Below, one piece after another: positions 1 through 7,227 of a stretch of 64,000 nucleotides of DNA (the stretch's first letter is position 1; every line of letters starts with the position of its first letter). Both the position numbers and the translations under genes were made by a program. The notes below the pieces were generated by a model. That model made no database searches and was not told the origin of the DNA. It worked only from the letters and a program-made list of their open reading frames with translations. This DNA comes from a virus: positions 1 through 64,000 of the IMG/VR virus record IMGVR_UViG_3300021599_002318; one strand, given 5' to 3'.

Positions 1-39
1 ATTTTCAGTGATATTTTTGTTCTGAATAAGATTTATTAA
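1..39 (+). CDS. possible 3' end of an upstream gene
   Basis: Frame 1 is open from the window edge to a TAA at 37-39 and would give the last 12 residues of a protein. The other two plus-strand frames stop within the first 30 bases. Nothing about function can be said, and this could simply be non-coding sequence before the promoter at 70. Confidence 0.2.
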   Translation: MFSDIFVLNKIY

Positions 40-69
40 AAAAGAAAATAAAATTGAGCGAGTTCTCAG

Positions 70-76
70 TATTTAT
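70..76 (+). promoter_or_regulatory. late-type motif TATTTAT
   Basis: TATTTATA starts at 70, 14 bases before the fibre-protein ATG at 91. It is one of fifteen gene-proximal copies in the window, all in the same orientation relative to their gene. Confidence 0.55.
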
Positions 77-90
77 ATAAAAAAAGTAAA

Positions 91-2109
91 ATGGCTTGTA
101 GTAAATATATTTTAACAAACACAGGTTCCACAATAGCAACTTTCAACTATAGAAGATGCGAAGATTCAATGTGGGATTACCAAGTAGAATTAGAACCAAA
201 TCAGGTAAAAAACATTTGGTTGATAGATGGAACATATTCCACGGCGAATACAACAATCGTTCTCCAAAATATGGGTGCGTTCCCACCAACTGGACCCACA
301 CCTACTCCGACATCTAGTCCGACTCAAACACCTTCGAACACTGCAACGCCTACAACAACACCAACCAATACTCAGACACCAACTGCGTCAGAAACACCGA
401 CAAATACTCCAACGTTCACACAGACTCCGACTAACACGGAAACTCCAACGCAAACTCCAACACCTACAAACGTTGAGAGAACTGCTATTGTGAGATGTCA
501 CGATGAGACGGATATATTACTAACTTGTGATTGTGTTCAAACAGCAAACATATTTGTAAATGGAACAAGTTTGGCGGATTCAACATTAGTTTGGTCAGAT
601 GCTACAGGTCCAAATACAGGTAATCCGGAAGGTTATTATACTGAAGATGGTATTATTTACATAGTTGCTTCTGGTTGTGGACCAGGTTGTATTACGGGAG
701 CTACAATTACAGTTGATGGAAATTGTGGTCCAACACCAACTCCTACTTCAAGTCAAACACCTACACCAACTCCAACTAACACAGAAACACCAACTCAAAC
801 TCCAACACCTACACCGACACCAGTAAGATTTGAGTTTTCAGTAGGTTCAGGTTCAACTGAGAATGAAGCATGTTCTTCAGGAATAGTTGGAAATATTTGG
901 GGTAATGCGGTTCTTTTCGATAACTGCACACAATTCTATCCTGAAAGTTTTGGTCCGTCAACAATGTTGGCAGGTTTTTATAACAGTTCAAATATTGTAA
1001 CAGAAATAGATTCGAATGGTGCTCAAGTGGGTGCATTCAGTTCTTGTTTGGTTGTTCCAACACCAACAGCAACTGTAACCGCATCTCCAACTGAAACACC
1101 AACACCGACTCCAACTACAACACCAACAGCAACATTTGGATACTATACATATAATTTAGGTTCAGGTTCAACTCCGAATGAAGCTTGTTTGGGTTCAACT
1201 AATCCTGTCTACGGAACTGTAGCGGGTGGAGTAGGTCCAAACGTTGGTGAGTCACTTTATCAAAATACAGCTCTGACAGTTCCTGTTATTGATGGTTATT
1301 ATTCTAATGGGATTGCTTGGTTTATTGTTAGCGGTGGAGCAGGATTGATTACAAGTTCCGACCCTAACGGATGTTCGAACTTACCGACACCGACACCTAC
1401 AGTGACTTCAACATCTACACCAATATCATCACCAACACCAACAACAACTCAAACACCAACCAACACAGAAACTCCAACTCAAACACCAACCAACACAGAA
1501 ACTCCAACTCAAACACCATCTCAAACTGCAACATACACACCAACACCTACTGAAACACCAGGAACTTTCGCATTAATTGGTGCAACTAAATTTTCAACAG
1601 TGTCTGGATTGGACGCTTGTTCAGGAGGAACTTCGACAACTTCTTATTACTATAATCAACCGTCATATCCGAATGATATCATATTTAGTGGGGCATCTTT
1701 CTCAGATATTTATCCATCAGGATGGCTTAACTTACTTGGCGGTGGCGGATGGGAATTAACTAACGGTGAAATAACAGGAACTCTTATTTGTCCCGAAATC
1801 ATAGCGGTTAACGAATCAACAGGTGGAGCGGAAATTATAGATTTTGTTGATGATGGTGGAAGTATAACACTTACCAATCTATCAGGAGCTTTACCTGTAA
1901 CATCAGGTCAAACTTTTACAGCACTACACGGTCTAACATTCGGTAATCCAAGAGCTTCTATAACAGGAACTCCTGTTAATTTTATAGTTGAACTTAATGG
2001 GTCGTTCTTATATTCAGGGTCAACAATCCCACCATCAATGATTGGATTAACTAGTGGTGGAGTTCCTTTACAAGATACAGATGTAGCAAAAATCACACTT
2101 ACAGATTAA
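91..2109 (+). CDS. multi-domain tail fibre/appendage protein with Pro-Thr linkers
   Basis: A 672-residue protein made of small globular domains joined by long PTPT/TNTETPTQ linkers. The domains lie at about residues 1-66, 127-213, 247-324, 350-431 and 490-672; the linkers are at about 67-126, 214-246, 325-349 and 432-489. Two middle domains share a motif of the form GSGST-NEAC near their start and a Cys near their end, so they look like copies of one module. Cys pairs and Gly/Ser-rich beta-type sequence suggest beta domains. Similar Pro-Thr linked appendage proteins are common in marine and Bacteroidota phages. A receptor-contacting virion fibre is the likely role, but no catalytic motif or known receptor-binding fold is recognisable. 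It has its own late-type motif and a terminator directly downstream, so it is a single-gene unit next to the glycosyltransferase cluster. Confidence 0.7.
   Translation: MACSKYILTNTGSTIATFNYRRCEDSMWDYQVELEPNQVKNIWLIDGTYSTANTTIVLQNMGAFPPTGPTPTPTSSPTQTPSNTATPTTTPTNTQTPTASETPTNTPTFTQTPTNTETPTQTPTPTNVERTAIVRCHDETDILLTCDCVQTANIFVNGTSLADSTLVWSDATGPNTGNPEGYYTEDGIIYIVASGCGPGCITGATITVDGNCGPTPTPTSSQTPTPTPTNTETPTQTPTPTPTPVRFEFSVGSGSTENEACSSGIVGNIWGNAVLFDNCTQFYPESFGPSTMLAGFYNSSNIVTEIDSNGAQVGAFSSCLVVPTPTATVTASPTETPTPTPTTTPTATFGYYTYNLGSGSTPNEACLGSTNPVYGTVAGGVGPNVGESLYQNTALTVPVIDGYYSNGIAWFIVSGGAGLITSSDPNGCSNLPTPTPTVTSTSTPISSPTPTTTQTPTNTETPTQTPTNTETPTQTPSQTATYTPTPTETPGTFALIGATKFSTVSGLDACSGGTSTTSYYYNQPSYPNDIIFSGASFSDIYPSGWLNLLGGGGWELTNGEITGTLICPEIIAVNESTGGAEIIDFVDDGGSITLTNLSGALPVTSGQTFTALHGLTFGNPRASITGTPVNFIVELNGSFLYSGSTIPPSMIGLTSGGVPLQDTDVAKITLTD
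1451..1518 (+). repeat. 30-bp perfect tandem repeat in a Pro-Thr linker
   Basis: Two identical 30-base units at 1451-1480 and 1481-1510 are followed by 8 bases of a third. Each unit encodes QTPTNTETPT. It lies in the fourth linker of the fibre gene and keeps the frame, so copy-number change would only lengthen or shorten the linker. Confidence 0.9.
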
Positions 2110-2130
2110 ATTTAAAAATAATAAAGATAA

Positions 2131-2158
2131 AACCCTCTACTTTCGTGGAGGGTTTTTT
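2131..2158 (+). terminator. intrinsic terminator after the fibre gene
   Basis: A ten-base stem (2131-2140 with 2145-2154, one G-T pair) closes a TTTC loop and runs into a T tract. It sits 21 bases after the fibre stop codon and before the glycosyltransferase operon. Confidence 0.85.
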
Positions 2159-2179
2159 ATTTTTAGACAAAAAGATAAT

Positions 2180-3454
2180 ATGTCTAACAGTAAAATTTTT
2201 ATTCAAATCGCATCATACAGGGACCCACAGTTAGTTCCAACACTCAAAGATATGATTGCAAACGCTAAAAAACCAAAGAACTTGGTTTTCTCAATCGCAA
2301 GACAATTTAGTGAAACAGATGGATTTGACAACTTAGATGAGTTTAGAGAAGATAAAAGATTCAAGATTTTAGATATACCTTATCAAGAATCTAGAGGCGT
2401 TTGTTGGGCAAGAAACTTAACCCAACAACTTTACGATGGTGAAGGATACACAATGCAAATTGATTCCCACATGAGATTTGTAAAGGATTGGGATGAAATA
2501 TTAATAAAAATGATTAAGGGTCTACAAAAGGATGGGTATGAAAAACCTCTACTTACGGGTTATGTGCCCTCCTTTGACCCTGAAAATGACCCAGCGGGAA
2601 GGGCACAAGATGCTTGGAGAATGGCATTTGATAGATTCATTCCTGAGGGTGCTGTGTTTTTTCTCCCTGAAACAATTCCTGGTTGGAGAGAGATGACAAA
2701 ACCCGTAACAGCGAGATTTTATTCTGCACATTTTTGTTTTACTTTGGGTCAGTTTTCTCTAGAAGTCCAACACAATCCTGAATATTACTTCCACGGAGAA
2801 GAAATCTCAATTGCAGCTAGAGCTTACACATGGGGTTATGATTTATTTCACCCTCACATTCCTGTTGTCTATCATGAATACACACGTAAGGGTAGGACAA
2901 AACAATGGGATGATGACAAAACTTGGGGTGAGAAAAACAAAGTATCCCATTTGACCAACAGAAAACTTTTTGGTATGGATGGTGAAACCCAAGAGGGTCA
3001 TGATGGACCTTATGGTTTTGGTCCTGTGAGAACTTTAAGAGAATATGAGAAGTATGCTGGTATTTTATTTGAAAAGAGAGCTGTTCAAAAATATACACTC
3101 GATAAGAATTATCCTCCAAACCCATATAACTATTCATCAGAGGAAGATTGGAAAAATGATTTTGCTAAGGTATTCAAACATTGTATAGATATTGGATACT
3201 CACAGGTTCCTGAAACGGATTATGATTTTTGGGTTGTGGCTTTCCACGGACCTAACGACGAAACTTTATTCAGAAAGGACTCCGACAAAAATGAAATTGC
3301 TGGTTATATGAGAGACCCTGACAAATATTGTAAGATTTGGAGAGAATTTCAAACGGACGTTACTCCCACATATTGGGTTGTTTGGCCTCACTCGGTATCA
3401 AAAGGATGGTGTGATAGAATCACTGGACAATTAAATCATAATGTTGTAAGCTAA
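2180..3454 (+). CDS. GlcNAc-type glycosyltransferase (GT60/Skp1-GnT-like)
   Basis: 424 residues. The N-terminus (KIFIQIASYRDPQLVPTLKD) and the QIDSHMRF block at about residues 92-99 match the GlcNAc glycosyltransferase family (Pfam PF11397 type), whose best-known members transfer GlcNAc to hydroxyproline of eukaryotic Skp1. The D-S-H triplet is the expected DXD-like metal and nucleotide-sugar site. No signal peptide or membrane segment is visible, so it should act in the infected-cell cytoplasm. First gene of a four-gene glycosyltransferase operon; the stop overlaps the next start as TAATG. The family call rests on recognised motifs; the acceptor is unknown. Confidence 0.8.
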   Translation: MSNSKIFIQIASYRDPQLVPTLKDMIANAKKPKNLVFSIARQFSETDGFDNLDEFREDKRFKILDIPYQESRGVCWARNLTQQLYDGEGYTMQIDSHMRFVKDWDEILIKMIKGLQKDGYEKPLLTGYVPSFDPENDPAGRAQDAWRMAFDRFIPEGAVFFLPETIPGWREMTKPVTARFYSAHFCFTLGQFSLEVQHNPEYYFHGEEISIAARAYTWGYDLFHPHIPVVYHEYTRKGRTKQWDDDKTWGEKNKVSHLTNRKLFGMDGETQEGHDGPYGFGPVRTLREYEKYAGILFEKRAVQKYTLDKNYPPNPYNYSSEEDWKNDFAKVFKHCIDIGYSQVPETDYDFWVVAFHGPNDETLFRKDSDKNEIAGYMRDPDKYCKIWREFQTDVTPTYWVVWPHSVSKGWCDRITGQLNHNVVS

Positions 3455-4197
3455 TGATTTTCAAAGACATACCAAAATTTGTTATAAATTTGGAAAGTAG
3501 ACCTGACAGACTTGAAGATATAAAGTTCGAGATGAATTACATCGGTTGGGATTACGATTTGTTTAAGGCTGTTCCACGTAACGATTATATGGGTTGTGCT
3601 CTTTCTCATTTGTCAATAATTGAAATGGCTAAAGAAAGAGGTTACAAGAGAGTAATGGTGATAGAAGATGATTGTGTATTTATGCCTTATGCAAAAAATT
3701 TCATTGAGGATTTGGAGAGAAATATAAATGGAATTGATTTTGGTGTATTGAATCTTTCTCCAACACTCAATCGTCCAATGAACGTCAGTGAAAAATACAG
3801 TATGCTTTTGGATTTGACAAACTTACCTCCAAAACCACATGAAAGATTGACCGAAACTTTCGCAACAAATATTCTGATATACGATGAATCATCTTTCGAA
3901 AAAATAGAAAAAATTAAAGATAAGTGTTTTTATAGTGGTGATTTTATCATTCCTATTGATGAACAATTGGTAAAACATGTGTATCCTTCAATTCAATCAT
4001 ATGCACCAATCTTACCAATTGCCCCTCAGAAAAATTCTTATTCTGATGTGTCGCAGGGAATGTATAACAATTTCTACGCCCAAACATACAATTGGAATGT
4101 CTATTCACCAATCAAGATTAATCACAGATTTTTGAATGAATCAGAAAATAAAAAAATGAAAACAGAAAAAAAATATTTACCTTATAATGTCAACTAA
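3454..4197 (+). CDS. GT25-family glycosyltransferase
   Basis: 247 residues. The start (PKFVINLESRPDRLEDIKFE), the central G-C-A-L-S-H-L-S block at about residues 47-54 and the acidic VIEDDCVF at about 71-78 are typical of glycosyltransferase family 25, the LPS-biosynthesis type that includes beta-galactosyltransferases. The EDD supplies the metal-binding acids. It is translationally coupled on both sides, by a one-base overlap with the gene before and 11 bases with the gene after. Substrate unknown: host surface sugar, virion protein or DNA are all possible. Confidence 0.8.
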   Translation: MIFKDIPKFVINLESRPDRLEDIKFEMNYIGWDYDLFKAVPRNDYMGCALSHLSIIEMAKERGYKRVMVIEDDCVFMPYAKNFIEDLERNINGIDFGVLNLSPTLNRPMNVSEKYSMLLDLTNLPPKPHERLTETFATNILIYDESSFEKIEKIKDKCFYSGDFIIPIDEQLVKHVYPSIQSYAPILPIAPQKNSYSDVSQGMYNNFYAQTYNWNVYSPIKINHRFLNESENKKMKTEKKYLPYNVN

Positions 4198-5071
4198 GTT
4201 TATAACCGCAATTTATAGTGACCTTTATGGAACTGAATTTGGTGGTAGACCTAACAGAGGTGCCCACTATAGATATAGTTTATTGTCATTATTGAAGATG
4301 ACCGATGCGGATTTTTTATGTTATACCTCGGATAGAGAAATAGATTCCCTAAAGAAATTTTTCTATGAAGAAAACAATATACCAGAATCCAAGTTGAAAT
4401 TTACAACATACGATATTTCAAATTCCAAGTTTAAACATTTAATTGATTCGAGAAAAAATGTCGATGAGATTAAAAGAGGGGATAGATGTATCGAAATACA
4501 ATATTCTAAATTTTCATGGTGGTGGAATGAGGATAAATCCTACGATAACTATTATTGGATAGACGCGGGATTATCCCATTGTGGTTTAATACCTCTCAAG
4601 TATTTGACTGAAACAAAACATGCCTTAAGAAGATTTTATGAAAGCAATTTGTTTGATAATGATTTTTTGAAAAATTTGATAGAAGACACTAAAGACAAAT
4701 TTTTAATTTTAGGAAAAGAAAATGAAAGAAACTATTGGTCAGGAACTGTAAGTCCAAGATGGTATAAAAATTATGATAGAAGTATTCATATCATAGGAGG
4801 ATTGTTTGGTGGTCACAGGGACAAGTGGGATAATATAGTCAATATATTCGAAAACTATGTCCAAGAAGTTTTATCTAACGATGAGGGTTTACCTCATGAA
4901 GAACAAATAATGACTCTTATGTATTTCAATCATATTGAGTTATTTGAGAGAAAACATTTTGATATTTGGTGGTGCAGGGATAATGCACCTCAAGGTGTAA
5001 CAGATGAGTTATTTCAGAAAAATAAAAGTTTCTATAAAATATTAGAAGAATTTAAAAGAATTTATGAGTAA
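4187..5071 (+). CDS. probable HtrL/YibB-like glycosyltransferase
   Basis: 294 residues. The region YYWIDAGLSHCG at about residues 123-134 parallels WIDGGLTN in the next protein and the Trp-(I/V)-Asp-(A/G/F)-Gly signature of the HtrL/YibB family. A second conserved-looking stretch, IIGGLFGGHRDKW at about 203-215, recurs as ARGGFFGGPKH in the next gene. These shared blocks suggest that genes three and four of the cluster are paralogous at their N-terminal domains. No signal peptide. It overlaps both neighbours. Glycosyltransferase is inferred from the motif and context; this gene on its own is less certain than the others. Confidence 0.55.
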   Translation: MSTKFITAIYSDLYGTEFGGRPNRGAHYRYSLLSLLKMTDADFLCYTSDREIDSLKKFFYEENNIPESKLKFTTYDISNSKFKHLIDSRKNVDEIKRGDRCIEIQYSKFSWWWNEDKSYDNYYWIDAGLSHCGLIPLKYLTETKHALRRFYESNLFDNDFLKNLIEDTKDKFLILGKENERNYWSGTVSPRWYKNYDRSIHIIGGLFGGHRDKWDNIVNIFENYVQEVLSNDEGLPHEEQIMTLMYFNHIELFERKHFDIWWCRDNAPQGVTDELFQKNKSFYKILEEFKRIYE

Positions 5072-6737
5072 TATAACACTTGTAACAGGAATTTGGGACA
5101 TCGGAAGAGGTGATTTAAGTGAAGGTTGGTCAAGACCTTTTCAACATTATTTGGATAAATTTGAAAAACTATTGGATGTCAATACCAATATGATTATCTA
5201 TGGTGATAAAAGTTTAGAGGAATTTGTTTTTTCAAAAAGGGATAAGTCAAATACACAATTTATTGTAAGAGACATGTCTTGGTTCAGGAATAATGAATTT
5301 TTTGATAAAATCCAAAACATAAGAAATAACCCTGAGTGGTATAATCAAGTTGGTTGGTTAAAAGATTCAACTCAATCGAGATTGGAAAACTATAACCCGT
5401 TGGTTATGTCAAAAGTTTATCTTTTGAATGATGCAAAAATAATGGATAGGTTTGATTCAGAATATCTGTTTTGGATTGACGGTGGGTTGACAAATACTGT
5501 GCATCCTGGTTACTTTACACACGACAAGGTTTTGGATAAATTAGTAAAATATATCTCCAAATTCAGTTTCGTTTGTTTTCCTTATGAAGCTAATACAGAA
5601 GTCCACGGGTTCAATTTCGATAAGATGAACTCTATGGCAGGTGCTAAAGTTGAGAGGGTTGCTAGAGGTGGGTTCTTCGGTGGACCAAAACACTCAATAT
5701 CAGAAATCAATTCAATATATTATTCTCTGATGAAAGAAACCTTGGATTCGGGATATATGGGAACTGAAGAATCTTTATTCAGCATAATGTGTTATAGACA
5801 CTCCGAGTTAATAAATTATTTTGAAATAGAATCAAATGGTTTGTTAGGTAAATTTTTTGAGGATTTGAAGAACGATGATTTGAAAGTAAAAACAGAATCA
5901 GTTCATAGACAAGTTTCAAATTTGGATATTAACAAAGTTGGTCTATATGTTATAACTTTCAATAGTCCAAACCAATTCAAAACGTTGATTAATTCAATGT
6001 TAATGTATGATAAAGAATTCATACTTAAAACAAAAAAATTCTTACTTGATAACTCAAGTGATTTGTCAACAACAGAAGAGTATAAACAACTTTGTGATGA
6101 ATATAATTTTGAACATATCAAAAAAGATAACTTGGGTATTTGTGGAGGAAGGCAGTGGATTGCAGAACATTTTGAAGAAACAGATTTGGATTATTATTTG
6201 TTTTTTGAAGATGACATGTTTTTTTATCCGAATGAAGGTTCGAAATGTAAAAACGGTTTTTCAAGATACGAACCAAATCTATTTTCAATCTCGATGCAAA
6301 TAATGCAAAAGGAAAACTTTGATTTCTTAAAATTGAATTATTCTGAATTCTACGGAGATAACGGGACTCAATGGTCTTGGTATAATGTTCCTCAAGATGT
6401 TAGGTCAAAGTATTGGCCCTTAAATCCAAGATTACCACAAATAGGATTGGACCCGAATGCGCCAAAGACAGAGTTCAAAAAAGTTCTTTCACACAGAAAA
6501 GTTCCATATGCGACAGGCGACATATATTATTGTAACTGGCCTCAAATTATTTCAAGACCAGGTAACAAAAAAATGTTTTTGGATGTTACTTGGGCACATC
6601 CATTTGAACAAACGTGGATGAGTCATATGTATCAACTGACAAAAGAAGAAAAATTAAATCCTGGTTTACTTCTAATGACACCAACTGAACACGACCGTTT
6701 CGAACATTACAACAGAGAGTTACGTAAAGAGTCCTAA
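5064..6737 (+). CDS. two-domain glycosyltransferase (HtrL/YibB-like + GT2-like)
   Basis: 557 residues. The N-terminal domain (about 1-270) has the family opening ITLVTGIWDIGRGD and an FWIDGGL acidic motif, as in HtrL/YibB proteins. The C-terminal domain (about 290-557) looks like a GT-A fold, family-2 enzyme: GLYVITFNSPNQF at its start, DNLGICGGRQW for the sugar-nucleotide pocket, and FFEDDMFF as the DXD-type site. A fusion of two transferase domains suggests two consecutive sugar additions. Last gene of the cluster; it overlaps the gene before by 8 bases and ends 16 bases before the next start, with a late-type motif between. Confidence 0.7.
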   Translation: MSNITLVTGIWDIGRGDLSEGWSRPFQHYLDKFEKLLDVNTNMIIYGDKSLEEFVFSKRDKSNTQFIVRDMSWFRNNEFFDKIQNIRNNPEWYNQVGWLKDSTQSRLENYNPLVMSKVYLLNDAKIMDRFDSEYLFWIDGGLTNTVHPGYFTHDKVLDKLVKYISKFSFVCFPYEANTEVHGFNFDKMNSMAGAKVERVARGGFFGGPKHSISEINSIYYSLMKETLDSGYMGTEESLFSIMCYRHSELINYFEIESNGLLGKFFEDLKNDDLKVKTESVHRQVSNLDINKVGLYVITFNSPNQFKTLINSMLMYDKEFILKTKKFLLDNSSDLSTTEEYKQLCDEYNFEHIKKDNLGICGGRQWIAEHFEETDLDYYLFFEDDMFFYPNEGSKCKNGFSRYEPNLFSISMQIMQKENFDFLKLNYSEFYGDNGTQWSWYNVPQDVRSKYWPLNPRLPQIGLDPNAPKTEFKKVLSHRKVPYATGDIYYCNWPQIISRPGNKKMFLDVTWAHPFEQTWMSHMYQLTKEEKLNPGLLLMTPTEHDRFEHYNRELRKES

Positions 6738-6742
6738 CAATA

Positions 6743-6749
6743 TATTTAT
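6743..6749 (+). promoter_or_regulatory. late-type motif TATTTAT
   Basis: The copy lies only 4 bases before the ATG at 6754. If it is a -10 element, the transcript would be essentially leaderless. Confidence 0.5.
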
Positions 6750-6753
6750 TGTT

Positions 6754-7131
6754 ATGGAATTTTATATCAAACAAAATGCTACGTTACCAGTTTTGAAAAT
6801 GCAAGTCGTAAAAGACGGTAGAGCGGGGTATATTCAGTTTATGGAAGCGTTGGAGGTTTCCACAATATATTTCACTATGATAGATTATGAGACTGGGATT
6901 CCAAAAATAGTTTCAGCCCCATGTGAAATAGTTAATCTCATTTTGGACCCTGGTGCTCCTGCAGAATACTACATTTATTTCAAATTTACTTCGAGAGATA
7001 CTGATACGCCAGGAAGATACGAAGGACAATTCTTAATCAAAAATGATGAAGGAAATTTAATTCTTCCAATCAGAGAACAACTTTATATTAATATTCAACC
7101 AAGTTTCATTTCCGAAACTGCGTGTTGTTGA
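6754..7131 (+). CDS. small beta-sandwich structural protein, possibly BppU-N-like
   Basis: 125 residues, no Cys until the C-terminal CC. Alternating hydrophobic strands and the final pattern GRYEGQFLIKNDEGNLILPI, followed by a strand, resemble the N-terminal domain of BppU-type baseplate proteins, in which G-x-Y-x-A/G-x-F precedes a strand and a Pro. I see no enzymatic motif. It has its own late-type motif, which fits a virion or assembly protein. The BppU comparison is by eye and weak; unknown structural protein is the safe reading. Confidence 0.5.
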   Translation: MEFYIKQNATLPVLKMQVVKDGRAGYIQFMEALEVSTIYFTMIDYETGIPKIVSAPCEIVNLILDPGAPAEYYIYFKFTSRDTDTPGRYEGQFLIKNDEGNLILPIREQLYINIQPSFISETACC

Positions 7132-7133
7132 TT

Positions 7134-7226
7134 TGATTAAGACTTAATTTTTTTTATATTTATTATTGAATGAGTAAGGTGAATTTCACGATAGTGTGAA
7201 AGCCAATAAACCACTCGTCTTAATCA
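7134..7226 (+). promoter_or_regulatory. foldable leader of the DNA polymerase gene
   Basis: Three nested or alternative pairings fill this spacer. TGATTAAGAC (7134-7143) pairs with GTCTTAATCA (7217-7226) next to the start codon. ATGAGT (7170-7175) pairs with ACTCGT (7213-7218). TTTCAC (7184-7189) pairs with GTGAAA (7196-7201) around a GATAGT loop. A late-type motif lies at 7157-7163, so a transcript starting there would keep the inner two stems and lose the outer strand. T4 gp43 represses its own mRNA through a leader hairpin; a comparable operator is an inference here. Confidence 0.5.
7157..7163 (+). promoter_or_regulatory. late-type motif TATTTAT
   Basis: The copy is inside the leader, 64 bases before the polymerase ATG, the longest spacing of the set. 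Confidence 0.4.
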
Positions 7227-7227
7227 T

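Noticed and set aside
227-493. Overlapping plus-strand frame in the Pro-Thr fibre gene
   Set aside because: It is the shifted reading of the Pro-Thr repeats (His/Arg/Leu-rich) and has no independent start context.
1451-1518. CRISPR-like direct repeats
   Set aside because: The 30-bp units are adjacent with no spacers and encode the fibre linker in frame.
2817-3137. 106-residue minus-strand frame inside the GT60-like gene
   Set aside because: His/Gln-rich translation with no motif, antisense to a gene with a clear family signature.
2180-6737. DNA glucosyltransferases of the T4 alpha/beta type
   Set aside because: None of the four proteins resembles T4 agt or bgt; their families act mainly on proteins or surface sugars, and no base-modification gene such as a hydroxymethylase is in the window.
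7170-7218. Known riboswitch or small ribozyme in the polymerase leader
   Set aside because: I compared it by eye with preQ1, cobalamin, hammerhead and glutamine-type elements and found no matching conserved core; kept only as an unclassified leader.
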